From an uncultured Alphaproteobacteria bacterium (lineage in GTDB: Bacteria > Pseudomonadota > Alphaproteobacteria > Rickettsiales > CAIJLX01): 63,613 nt of DNA. Shown in pieces: positions 26,110-34,035 of this stretch. Each line of letters starts with the position of its first letter. The first letter of the stretch is position 1. A program made the position numbers and the translations under genes. The notes beneath the pieces are model-generated. The model did not search any database and was not told the DNA's origin. It saw nothing but the letters and a program-made list of their open reading frames with translations. The DNA is taken from assembly GCA_903821695.1 (NCBI GenBank), contig CAIJLX010000020.1, positions 1-63,613 on the forward strand, written 5' to 3'.

Positions 26110-26861
26110 TGTTGGATTTCAATCACAGACCCACCTTTACCGAAACACTCAACACGCTGATTGATGCGGCGTTGGTGGCAGAACAGAAAACCAAACCCGA
26201 GCGCGACTATATGGGCGCGTCACGGCTTGGCGTTTCCTGCCAGCGTGCGCTTCAATACGAATTTACGCATACGCCGAAGGATGAAGATTTCTCTGGGCAG
26301 ACGCTGCGTATTTTTGCCGCTGGTCATGCGTTTGAGGATATGGCGATCAAATGGCTTCATGCCGCTGGTCTGCAATTATTCACGCGCAAACAAAACGGTG
26401 AAGCCTTTGGTTTCTCTGTTGCTGGCGGCCGCATCCGTGGCCATGTCGACGGCATTATCAACGGTGCGCCCGAAACGCTGGGTTTGAGCTTCCCTATGTT
26501 GTGGGAGTGCAAATCCATGAATGCCAAGTCGTGGAAAGACACTGTCAAAAATGGCGTGGCGAAATCTAAGCCCGTCTATGCCGCGCAGATAGCGATTTAC
26601 CAGGCATATATGGAAGGCACGGTTGCTGGCATTTCACGCAATCCCGCGCTGTTTACCGCCGTTAATAAAGACACCGCCGAGATTTATCACGAGCTCGTAC
26701 CGTTTGATGCTGCCACCGCGCAGGCAGCAAGTGATCGCGCTGTGATGATCCTGCGTGCCACGGAAACTGGCGAGTTGATGCCGCGCTTCACCGCCGACCC
26801 TGAATATTATGAATGCCGATTCTGCTCCTACCGACAGCGGTGTTGGGAGGGGAATGCATGA
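26109..26861 (+). CDS. Cas4/RecB-like PD-(D/E)XK nuclease
   Basis: The 250-residue protein shows the PD-(D/E)XK order: GHAFED (H73, E76), GHVDGI (D114), WECKS (E133, K135) and a downstream AAQIAIY (Q160). Four cysteines (C44, then C236, C239 and C245 near the C-terminus) are spaced as in Cas4-type [4Fe-4S] nucleases. In phages such enzymes process DNA ends for recombination. No CRISPR array or cas gene is present here, so adaptation is not its evident role. Confidence 0.8.
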   Translation: MLDFNHRPTFTETLNTLIDAALVAEQKTKPERDYMGASRLGVSCQRALQYEFTHTPKDEDFSGQTLRIFAAGHAFEDMAIKWLHAAGLQLFTRKQNGEAFGFSVAGGRIRGHVDGIINGAPETLGLSFPMLWECKSMNAKSWKDTVKNGVAKSKPVYAAQIAIYQAYMEGTVAGISRNPALFTAVNKDTAEIYHELVPFDAATAQAASDRAVMILRATETGELMPRFTADPEYYECRFCSYRQRCWEGNA

Positions 26862-29005
26862 GTCATGACTGGAAAGATTTTAACGATGCACGCACCCAAA
26901 CCACACCCAAAGAAGAAGCAACCATCTCAGTTGATGAGATTAAATCACTGCTTCTCGGCAGGCTACGCGAGGCTTTGCATTACCTATTGCCAGCTGGCGT
27001 CATCAGGAACGGAAAGTTTCATGTTGGTGATATTCATGGCAACAAAGGCGACAGCCTCGTTGTTGAACTGAACGGCACGAAAGCTGGTCAGTGGCATGAT
27101 TTTGCAACGGGTGAAGGTGGCGATGTTATTGCCCTCTGGGCTGGTGTGCATGGCAAAGACACGCGCAGCCAGTTCCCCGATGTCATCAGCGCAATCCATG
27201 AATGGCTGGGCAGTCCGTGCAAGCCTGTCCCGAAGCATGTGCTATCGGCTGAAACGGAAGACCTCGGCCCCGTTACGGGCAAATGGGATTATCAGGATGC
27301 GGACGGCAACCTGATCGCCTGCGTTTACCGTTACGATCCGCCGAGCGGCAAGCAGTTCCGCCCATGGGATGTAAAGACACGCCGCAACCGCGCTCCCGAA
27401 ATCAGGCCACTCTACAATCAACCAGGCATCAAGGCTGCAAATGCCGTTGTGCTGGTTGAAGGTGAAAAAGCCGCGCAAGCATTAATCGATGCTGGCGTGT
27501 GTGCCACCACTGCCATGAATGGGGCAAACGCACCAACTGACAAAACTGACTGGTCACCTTTGGCAGGTAAGCATGTGATCATTTGGCCTGATCACGACGA
27601 GCCAGGTTTCAAATATGCGGAAAGCGTAGCCGCTCGCCTCAAGACACTCGGCGTTGCTTCGCTGGCAGTGCTTGCCGTCCCCAATGGCAAGCCAGAGAAA
27701 TGGGATGCAGCGGACGCTGTGCTTGAAGGCATGGACATCGGTGCATTTCTGGTATCCGCCACTCGCGCCACTGTCGCCCCCACTACCGCCATTCCTGCAT
27801 TTTCGGTCGGGCATTATCTGGATGACGATACTCCCATGCCGTCTGACATTGTTGCGCCGCGCATACTCACGCCTGGTGGATTGCTGGTACTTGGCGGCGC
27901 ACCGAAGGTTGGCAAAAGCGATCTGCTGATCTGCTGGCTGGCCTACATGGCAGCAGGAATACCGTTTCTCGGTATGACACCCGCGCGACCGCTCAAGATT
28001 TTCTATCTGCAAGCAGAGATTGGTTATTATTACCTGCGCGAACGGCTGAAAAAGCTGAACTTTGACCCAAACTTAATGCCGCTCGTGCGCGACAATCTGG
28101 TGGTCACACCCCAAGTGCGGATGCTGCTTGATGAGGGCGGCGTTGAAAAAATGGTCGATACCATCCTCGGGCATTTTGTTCCGTCCGAGGTGGATGTGAT
28201 CGTCATTGATCCGCTGCGTAACGTCTATGACGGCGGTAAATCTGGCAGCGAGAATGACAACAGCGCGATGCTGGCGTTTTTGCAGGATCGTATTGAGGGC
28301 GTGCGCCACCGCATTAATCCGAATGCTGGCGTTATCCTTGCCCACCACACCAAGAAAATTACCAAAAAGCTGCTGGAAGAAGATCCATTTCAAGGCTTGA
28401 GTGGCGCAGGAAGCCTGCGGAGTTTCTACACCACGGGCATCATCATGTTCCGTCCCGACGAGAGCCGCAGCATCAAGCAATTGATGTTTGAGCTCCGCAA
28501 TGGCGAAGGCTTGGAAAACAAATATGTCGACAAGATTGACGGCAGATGGCGCGAACTGGAACTCGAATCCGCGCGGCTGGTGAACAAGGATTACGGCCAG
28601 AAGCTCGATGCGGAACGCCGCAGGAAGCACGATAAAATTTTGGAAATCATCTTTGATGAGGCTCGCAAAGGCGAACTCTACACCAGCAGCATGTTTTGTC
28701 AGGTGTGGGAACACAAGGCGGAACTGGGTGGCAGGCATTCGATCCGCGACCGCATCGAAGTGCTGACTTCCAAAGGCTACATCAAGTTTGTGAAGGAAGG
28801 TGCGGCACGCTCGCGCAACGGATTTTTATGCGTTGAAGGCATGGAAACGCCGACTGACAAAACTGACATTGATCCTGTCACGGGTGAGATCACCACCATT
28901 TTCAAACGGCTGCTTCCAACGCATTTCCGCTCCCCTTCGGACGGCGGTCTGATGCCTGTCGAAGACCCCGAAGTGTGGATTTATCACGAGGGGGCAAGCG
29001 AATGA
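26858..29005 (+). CDS. phage primase-helicase (TOPRIM plus RepA-like ATPase)
   Basis: The 715-residue protein combines an N-terminal primase-like region and a TOPRIM domain (VVLVEGEK at 197-204, PDHDEPG at 244-250) with a RepA/DnaB-like ATPase. The ATPase has Walker A GAPKVGKS (347-354), Walker B VIVIDPLRN (about 446-454) and the sensor-like ILAHHTKK. The C-terminus resembles a winged helix. It should prime and unwind at the phage origin. The start at 26858 overlaps the nuclease stop (ATGA); an upstream in-frame ATG at 26813 lies inside that gene. Confidence 0.88.
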   Translation: MSHDWKDFNDARTQTTPKEEATISVDEIKSLLLGRLREALHYLLPAGVIRNGKFHVGDIHGNKGDSLVVELNGTKAGQWHDFATGEGGDVIALWAGVHGKDTRSQFPDVISAIHEWLGSPCKPVPKHVLSAETEDLGPVTGKWDYQDADGNLIACVYRYDPPSGKQFRPWDVKTRRNRAPEIRPLYNQPGIKAANAVVLVEGEKAAQALIDAGVCATTAMNGANAPTDKTDWSPLAGKHVIIWPDHDEPGFKYAESVAARLKTLGVASLAVLAVPNGKPEKWDAADAVLEGMDIGAFLVSATRATVAPTTAIPAFSVGHYLDDDTPMPSDIVAPRILTPGGLLVLGGAPKVGKSDLLICWLAYMAAGIPFLGMTPARPLKIFYLQAEIGYYYLRERLKKLNFDPNLMPLVRDNLVVTPQVRMLLDEGGVEKMVDTILGHFVPSEVDVIVIDPLRNVYDGGKSGSENDNSAMLAFLQDRIEGVRHRINPNAGVILAHHTKKITKKLLEEDPFQGLSGAGSLRSFYTTGIIMFRPDESRSIKQLMFELRNGEGLENKYVDKIDGRWRELELESARLVNKDYGQKLDAERRRKHDKILEIIFDEARKGELYTSSMFCQVWEHKAELGGRHSIRDRIEVLTSKGYIKFVKEGAARSRNGFLCVEGMETPTDKTDIDPVTGEITTIFKRLLPTHFRSPSDGGLMPVEDPEVWIYHEGASE

Positions 29006-29015
29006 AACCGTCCGT

Positions 29016-29182
29016 CAAACTGATGCAGTTGACCCGCAAACTGTCAAACTGCCGCAAACTGGAATCGAGCGTTTTCAAGGCTTTGAGAGCGATTCCAGTT
29101 GGACACGTCAAACTGCGGCGCAAACTGGGTCAACTGGCGCAAACCCCAGTAAACGCAACAGTTTTTCTCTCACCCCAGTTTG
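29016..29182. repeat. CAAACTG iteron-like cluster, candidate phage origin
   Basis: Six direct CAAACTG copies start at 29016, 29037, 29045, 29055, 29109 and 29121, one inverted copy is at 29176, and CAACTG/CAGTTG variants lie between. A CACACA-TAAA-TGTGTG hairpin follows at 29195-29210. The cluster lies directly after the primase-helicase gene, the usual place for a phage origin. A 97-residue frame (29002-29295, ATGA start) covers the repeats, but its protein is just Arg-Lys-Leu repetition with no family, so I do not call it as a gene. Confidence 0.45.
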
Positions 29183-29291
29183 TCATCTCCCTCCCACACA
29201 TAAATGTGTGTGTGAACCCCTTTTGGGAGTTCACCGCTCACATGTGCCGTGGGTTGGAGGGATGCACAGCATTAACCCAACAGGAGGCTCT

Positions 29292-29774
29292 ATGACCAAC
29301 CCCAAACCAATCCTACTTAGCCTTGACCTTGGCACATCCACAGGCTGGGCAATTCGCAACGAATACGGTCGCATCGTCAGTGGCACGGCAAGTTTCAAGC
29401 CACGCCGCTTTGAAGGCGGTGGTATGCGTTATCTGCGTTTTGAACGCTGGCTCAATGAAACACGCAATGTTTCTGGGCGCATTGACGCTGTTTATTTTGA
29501 AGAAGTGCGCCGTCACATCGGTGTTGATGCTGCCCATGCTTATGGCGGCTTCCTCGCGCAGCTTACTGCCTGGTGCGAACATCACAGTATTCCCTACGAG
29601 GGCGTGCCAGTCGGCACAATCAAACGCTTCATTACCAGCAAAGGCAACGCCAGCAAGGATCAGGTGATCGCTGCCGTGCAAGCCCTCGGTCACAAACCCG
29701 AGGACGACAACGAGGCTGACGCGCTCGCGCTCCTGCATTTTGCCATCGAACAACATGACCAAGGGAGGAAATAA
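29292..29774 (+). CDS. RuvC-like Holliday junction resolvase
   Basis: The 160-residue protein has the RNase H-like fold order of RuvC: D12 in LSLDLGTSTGWA, E70 in VYFEEV, and the acidic pair D139/D143 in EDDNEADALALL near the C-terminus. AGGAGG precedes the ATG at 29292. In phages it resolves branched DNA before packaging. The stop overlaps the next start by one base. Confidence 0.85.
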   Translation: MTNPKPILLSLDLGTSTGWAIRNEYGRIVSGTASFKPRRFEGGGMRYLRFERWLNETRNVSGRIDAVYFEEVRRHIGVDAAHAYGGFLAQLTAWCEHHSIPYEGVPVGTIKRFITSKGNASKDQVIAAVQALGHKPEDDNEADALALLHFAIEQHDQGRK

Positions 29775-30049
29775 TGAAAGGAGAAAACTTACTCAAACAC
29801 GCCTTGCAGATCGTGGAAGATCGCCGCGCACAATACGGCGACTCCACACAAATGTTTAACGAGGTAGCAAAACGCTGGTCGATTACGCTGGGCGTCGAAG
29901 TCAGCCCAACCGCTGTTGTGCTGTGCCTGATTGATCTGAAGCTGGCACGCCTGCATCACACACCACACCACCTCGACAGCATTACCGACATTGCTGGTTA
30001 TGCTGCCGTGCTTGCTGAGATTACGCAAGGAGGTGTCTATGGGAGATAA
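29774..30049 (+). CDS. DUF6378-like phage protein
   Basis: The 91-residue protein reads LKHALQIVEDRRAQYGDSTQMFNEVAKRWS then LCLIDLKLARL, DSITDIAGYAAV. I recall this as the DUF6378 family of phage proteins that often carries a nucleotide-pyrophosphohydrolase-like helical pattern. It is coupled to the RuvC-like gene. Function unproven. Confidence 0.7.
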   Translation: MKGENLLKHALQIVEDRRAQYGDSTQMFNEVAKRWSITLGVEVSPTAVVLCLIDLKLARLHHTPHHLDSITDIAGYAAVLAEITQGGVYGR

Positions 30050-30422
30050 ATGGACACACGAAAAGGTGGCGGATCATTTTGAGGAAGCGATTCAAACACT
30101 CAAACGCCTGCCACCTGTGAAGGTGAAAGGCTACTTCAACGTATGGCCTGAGGTGGTGCATACGCCGAACGAGCTGATGTTCCAGGAAGCGTTCCCCATT
30201 CGACTGCGTGCTGCGCCTGACGCTATCTCACGCCTTGAGCAGACGTTTGAGTGGATGACGTGGATTGAGGTGGAGGAGCGTAAGCTGATATGGAAGCGTG
30301 CTGCGCGTGTGCGGTGGAAAACTATCTGCTGGGAGTTTGGGTGCGACCGTTCAACAGCGTGGCGCAAGTGGGTGATTGCCTGCACCAAGATTGCAACGCA
30401 CTTAAACGCGCAGGATCGTTGA
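30039..30422 (+). CDS. DUF6362-like phage protein
   Basis: The 127-residue product starts MGDKWTHEKVADHFEEAIQT after AAGGAGGTGTCT. It ends in RVRWKTICWEFGCDRSTAWRKWVIACTKIATHLN, a helix-turn-helix-like segment. It matches what I recall as DUF6362 (from memory), found before the packaging genes of alphaproteobacterial prophages. It overlaps the preceding gene by 11 bases. It could regulate late genes. Confidence 0.7.
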   Translation: MGDKWTHEKVADHFEEAIQTLKRLPPVKVKGYFNVWPEVVHTPNELMFQEAFPIRLRAAPDAISRLEQTFEWMTWIEVEERKLIWKRAARVRWKTICWEFGCDRSTAWRKWVIACTKIATHLNAQDR

Positions 30423-30424
30423 TG

Positions 30425-30444
30425 AAAAGTGTTGCAACACTTTT
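30425..30444. promoter_or_regulatory. 20-bp perfect palindrome
   Basis: AAAAGTGTTGCAACACTTTT is a perfect palindrome two bases after the DUF6362 stop. TTGCAAC recurs upstream (within DUF6362) and TTTGCAACATTTT follows 20 bases downstream. It may be an operator at the boundary between early and late genes or a stem-loop terminator with a short T-run. Confidence 0.45.
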
Positions 30445-30550
30445 GTTCTCTACATTTGCAACATTTTCTGGCATTATGACACACATAATCGCGAGAGGTG
30501 CGTGCAACACACGACCTCACAAAATCCCCCTCAACGTCAAGCTCACACAG

Positions 30551-30596
30551 GCCCCCCACGGCTTAGGTACTTCCGCGCGAAGTCCTATGCGGGGGC
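30551..30596. other. nested inverted repeats, candidate cos/packaging site
   Basis: GCCCCC (30551-30556) pairs with GGGGGC (30591-30596) around the near-palindrome ACTTC-CGCGC-GAAGT (30569-30583). The 284-base stretch 30423-30706 otherwise has two weak hairpins (30634-30650, 30654-30669) and no convincing gene. Its G/C-rich dyad symmetry in front of the late genes resembles cohesive-end sites of lambda-type phages. Assignment is speculative. Confidence 0.25.
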
Positions 30597-30706
30597 GCAA
30601 GGCGCAGGATTTCGCCAGCGACAGAATAAAAATAGCGATTTCGTTTCGCTAATGGGCAAAGCAAAGCCCTGAAAAAACGCCATTAACTTAAAAGTAGAAC
30701 CGAAAT

Positions 30707-31957
30707 ATGCACGTTTCGCTTACAGCAACCGAGCGCGTAATTCCCTATGCGCGTAATCCAAGGAACAACCAGGCAGCAGTCGCCAAGGTCGCAGCCAGCA
30801 TCCGTGAATTCGGATGGCGGCAACCGATTGTGGTGGACAGCAACATGGTGGTGATCGTCGGTCACACACGCCTGCTTGCCGCCCAGCAACTGGGCTTGGA
30901 AAAAGTCCCCGTCCATGTGGCGGAAGGATTAACCGATGCACAGGTGAAAGCCTACCGCCTCGCGGACAACCGCACGCATGAAGAAGCGGAATGGGACAAT
31001 GAACTGCTCGCCATCGAACTTGGCGAATTAAAAGATTCAAATTTTGATCTCGGATTAACAGGCTTTGACGCTGACGAACTGGAAGCCTTGTTTAATGACG
31101 CGGCTTTGGAAGGATTAACCGATGATGACGCGATACCTGAAGCACCTGAAACTGCCACCTCACGTCTGGGCGATGTATGGGTTCTGGGTGAACACCGTCT
31201 GCTCTGCGGAGATGCTACAAGCCCTGATGCTTATGCTCGGCTGCTTGGCGGCAACCCTGTAGACATGGTCTTTACCGACCCGCCTTACAATGTGAATTAT
31301 GGCGATACCGCCAAAGATAAGATGCGTGCCAAGGGCGGCGCAAAAGCTGGCCGCAAGATTATGAATGATAATCTTGGCGATGATTTCTACGGCTTCCTGC
31401 TGGCAGCATGTACCAATGCCGTTACCCATTGCAAGGGTGCGCTCTACATCTGCATGTCGTCATCCGAACTGGATACACTGCAAAAAGCCTTCCGTGAAGG
31501 CGGTGGACATTGGTCAACCTTCATCATCTGGGCAAAAAATACATTCACCCTTGGTCGCGCTGATTATCAACGCCAGTACGAACCGATTCTTTATGGCTGG
31601 CCAGAAGGCAACAAGCATTTCTGGTGCGGAGCGCGTGACCAGGGCGATGTGTGGTTTTTCAATAAGCCGCGCACCAATGACCTGCACCCCACCATGAAGC
31701 CCGTGGAACTGGTGCAGCGTGCTGTTGAAAATTCCAGCAAGAGCCGTGACACGGTTCTGGATTGTTTCGGCGGCTCAGGCTCGACGCTGATTGCGTGCGA
31801 GAAAATTAACCGCGCCGCACGGCTTATTGAACTCGACCCGAAATATTGCGATGTGATTATCAAACGCTGGGAAGATTTTACTGGCAAAAAAGCGACCAAC
31901 GAAGAAGGCCAGCTATTTGCTGACCTTCAAGCGGAACGCCTTGGCGCAGAGGCTTAG
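30707..31957 (+). CDS. ParB-domain DNA methyltransferase (N6-adenine/N4-cytosine)
   Basis: The 416-residue protein joins an N-terminal ParB-like nuclease-fold domain (NPRNN, VIVGHTRLLAAQQLG, about 1-120) to a beta-class amino-methyltransferase. The catalytic motif is DPPY (191-194) and the SAM-binding FGGSGST comes after it (354-360). Such phage enzymes modify phage DNA to evade host restriction or to regulate packaging. No cognate restriction enzyme is near. The first gene after the 284-base regulatory gap. Confidence 0.9.
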   Translation: MHVSLTATERVIPYARNPRNNQAAVAKVAASIREFGWRQPIVVDSNMVVIVGHTRLLAAQQLGLEKVPVHVAEGLTDAQVKAYRLADNRTHEEAEWDNELLAIELGELKDSNFDLGLTGFDADELEALFNDAALEGLTDDDAIPEAPETATSRLGDVWVLGEHRLLCGDATSPDAYARLLGGNPVDMVFTDPPYNVNYGDTAKDKMRAKGGAKAGRKIMNDNLGDDFYGFLLAACTNAVTHCKGALYICMSSSELDTLQKAFREGGGHWSTFIIWAKNTFTLGRADYQRQYEPILYGWPEGNKHFWCGARDQGDVWFFNKPRTNDLHPTMKPVELVQRAVENSSKSRDTVLDCFGGSGSTLIACEKINRAARLIELDPKYCDVIIKRWEDFTGKKATNEEGQLFADLQAERLGAEA

Positions 31958-32427
31958 GCAATTCGGTAGATACGCTCACCGCTCTCAGCTTTATCGCTGG
32001 CGATGGTGAGTCCCAGTTTTTTCTTAAGGTTCGCCATTGAGCCATGCACCGTGTGCTTTTGCCAGCTGGTGACATCCATAATGGCTTGGATGGTTGTGCC
32101 TTGGCGCAGCATGTCGAGCATGGTGGATTGTTTGGAAACACGCTTCGGTTTTTCAGCTGGTGATTGTTCCTCTGGCTGTGCTGCGCTCGGTGTTTTGCCG
32201 ATGGCAGCGAACCCCTCGTCGGTGATGAGGTAAAGCACCTCTTTGCCGTTCGGCTCGCTGGGATGGAATTGGGCTTTGCGTTTGACGCATCCCTTCTTGA
32301 GCAGCGCATCGATGACTTTCGTCTGCGCGGCAGTTGGTATGTGGCTCATAAAATTGCGGATGCAATTCTCAGGCGCAGCGGCTGCTTGTTCGAGGATGGT
32401 CTGCTGGGTTTTGCTTAATTCGGTCAT
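31954..32427 (-). CDS. DUF3489 protein
   Basis: The 157-residue protein has an N-terminal wHTH-like region (TQQTILEQAAAAPENC). Its C-terminal domain KQSTMLDMLRQGTTIQAIMDVTSWQKHTVHG is the hallmark of DUF3489, a predicted HTH family common in prophages. It is the only leftward gene in the late half, convergent with the ParB-methyltransferase (4-base overlap) and divergent from the cytosine methyltransferase, so it may control either. AAGGAA precedes its start. Confidence 0.8.
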   Translation of the reverse strand: MTELSKTQQTILEQAAAAPENCIRNFMSHIPTAAQTKVIDALLKKGCVKRKAQFHPSEPNGKEVLYLITDEGFAAIGKTPSAAQPEEQSPAEKPKRVSKQSTMLDMLRQGTTIQAIMDVTSWQKHTVHGSMANLKKKLGLTIASDKAESGERIYRIA

Positions 32428-32537
32428 GGGTAGGTTCCTTTTTGTTGGTGGTTAATGCCCCGCAGGACACCGTCATGAATGCTTGGAAAAACACGCTTAT
32501 CAACTTGAATAAGCAGAAATAGTGATGATTTTTGAAT

Positions 32538-33521
32538 ATGTTAAACGTGCTAGACCTGTTCTCTGGAATTGGGGGGTTTTCCCTCGGATTTGAGCGGGCG
32601 GACTGGCATACCATCGGCTTTTGCGAGATCGAGCCGTCATGTCAGCGTGTATTGGCGAAACACTGGCCGAATACGCCGATTATCTCGGACATTAGGAACT
32701 TAAACGCGACTTCTGCGCCAGATTCCGTCGACATTATCTGTGGTGGTTTTCCCTGCCAGGACATTTCCGTGGCGGGCAAGAAAGCTGGAATCACGGGCAG
32801 TCGCTCAGGACTTTGGAAAGAATACGCACGATTAATCAACGAACTGAAACCGCGCTATGCAATTATCGAGAACGTGGCAAACCTGCGATCTAGTGGACTT
32901 GTTACCGTCCTCACGGATTTATGGCAGATCGGGTATGATGCGGAATGGCATTGCGTACCAGCTTCCGCCCTTGGCGCACCTCACAGACGCGACCGAATCT
33001 GGATTATTGCCTACCCCAACCGCGAGCGATGCAACGGTGGGCGAGATATTCGGGAAAAACGATACATTCAAGGTGACCAAGAGCGGTTCGATTCGAAAAT
33101 ATACGAAGAATGGCATCGGGGGCAGCCTGGGTCTGGCTCGGTATGTGAAATTCTGGCCGACACCGTGCGCGCGGGATTGGAAGGACACGGCAATCTCACT
33201 GGAGATGCTCGCCCGCGAGGGCAAATCCTTCAGCCGTCACAAGTTAGCCTGCTGCGTAGCCTTGGAGGAAATCCATGGTGGGGAAATGAACCAGAAATCT
33301 CACGATTAAAGGATAATGGCTTAAACCCTGACTGGGTGGAATGGCTGATGGGTTTTCCTATCGGCTGGACAGAAGGCGGAAGCCGCAAAGAACGGCTTTG
33401 CAGCCTTGGCAACGCAGTTGTGCCGATCATCCCCGAGATGATTGCCTTCAGCATTAACGAATACGAAAAAACCTATGTCCACACCAACCTATCCCGTCAG
33501 CACGATTGCGAAACTGTTTAA
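32538..33521 (+). CDS. DNA (cytosine-5) methyltransferase
   Basis: The 327-residue enzyme carries motif I DLFSGIGG near residue 6, the catalytic Pro-Cys in GGFPCQDIS near 72, motif VI ENV near 111, motif VIII RRDRIW, and motif X SLGNAVVP near the end. The target-recognition region between VIII and X is short. ATG 32538 is used; a TTG two codons earlier is possible. The solitary gene probably protects phage DNA. It overlaps the terminase small-subunit gene by 47 bases. Confidence 0.9.
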   Translation: MLNVLDLFSGIGGFSLGFERADWHTIGFCEIEPSCQRVLAKHWPNTPIISDIRNLNATSAPDSVDIICGGFPCQDISVAGKKAGITGSRSGLWKEYARLINELKPRYAIIENVANLRSSGLVTVLTDLWQIGYDAEWHCVPASALGAPHRRDRIWIIAYPNRERCNGGRDIREKRYIQGDQERFDSKIYEEWHRGQPGSGSVCEILADTVRAGLEGHGNLTGDARPRGQILQPSQVSLLRSLGGNPWWGNEPEISRLKDNGLNPDWVEWLMGFPIGWTEGGSRKERLCSLGNAVVPIIPEMIAFSINEYEKTYVHTNLSRQHDCETV

Positions 33522-34035
33522 CCTGACCGAACGGCGGGTGCAGCAGCTTGCAAGCGATGGTGTCATTCCAAAAGCCGAGCGCGGCAAATACGACCTTGTC
33601 GCGTGCGTGCGCGGATATATCGCCTTCCTGCAAGATCGCGCCTTCGGCAAAGAAGTGATCCATGTCGATGCTCACCAGGAGCGAGCAAGGCTGCTGAAAG
33701 CACAGGCCGACAAAACCGAACTGGAGGTGAAAACGCTTAAAAGCGAACTGATCCCCTCCAATGAAGTGGAGGCGCAATGGGCTGGGCTGGTGGTGGCGTT
33801 TCGTTCCCGCATGCTCGTTCTACCAACGCGCGGAGCGCATCTAGCCATAGGACTCAAGGAGTTTCATGAAATCGAAAGTGGCCTGAGGGAGCTGGTGCAT
33901 GAAGCATTAACCGAGTTATCCCTCTATGACCCAGACACAATCAGCAATCCTGATTTCCAAGATAGCGAAATTGGCAGCACCGCCGCCGAACATGAAGGTG
34001 AGCCAGTGGGCGGACAGCCATCGGCAACTGAGTAG
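33475..34035 (+). CDS. terminase small subunit (Nu1-like)
   Basis: The 186-residue protein begins with a winged HTH (STIAKLFNLTERRVQQLASDGVIPKAERGKYDLVACVRGYI), as in lambda Nu1. A coiled region (ERARLLKAQADKTELEVKTLKSELIP) follows, the usual part that contacts the large subunit. It recognises the packaging site. Its 5' end overlaps the methyltransferase gene and its 3' end overlaps the large-terminase gene by about 110 bases if the latter starts at 33926. Confidence 0.85.
   Translation: MSTPTYPVSTIAKLFNLTERRVQQLASDGVIPKAERGKYDLVACVRGYIAFLQDRAFGKEVIHVDAHQERARLLKAQADKTELEVKTLKSELIPSNEVEAQWAGLVVAFRSRMLVLPTRGAHLAIGLKEFHEIESGLRELVHEALTELSLYDPDTISNPDFQDSEIGSTAAEHEGEPVGGQPSATE

Noticed and set aside
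29002-29295. 97-codon frame after the primase-helicase
   Set aside because: Protein is made of repeated Arg-Lys-Leu runs produced by the CAAACTG repeats; treated as an origin candidate instead.
30422-30652. 76-codon frame after DUF6362
   Set aside because: It reads through a perfect palindrome and a G/C-rich dyad and has no family; regulatory region is more likely.
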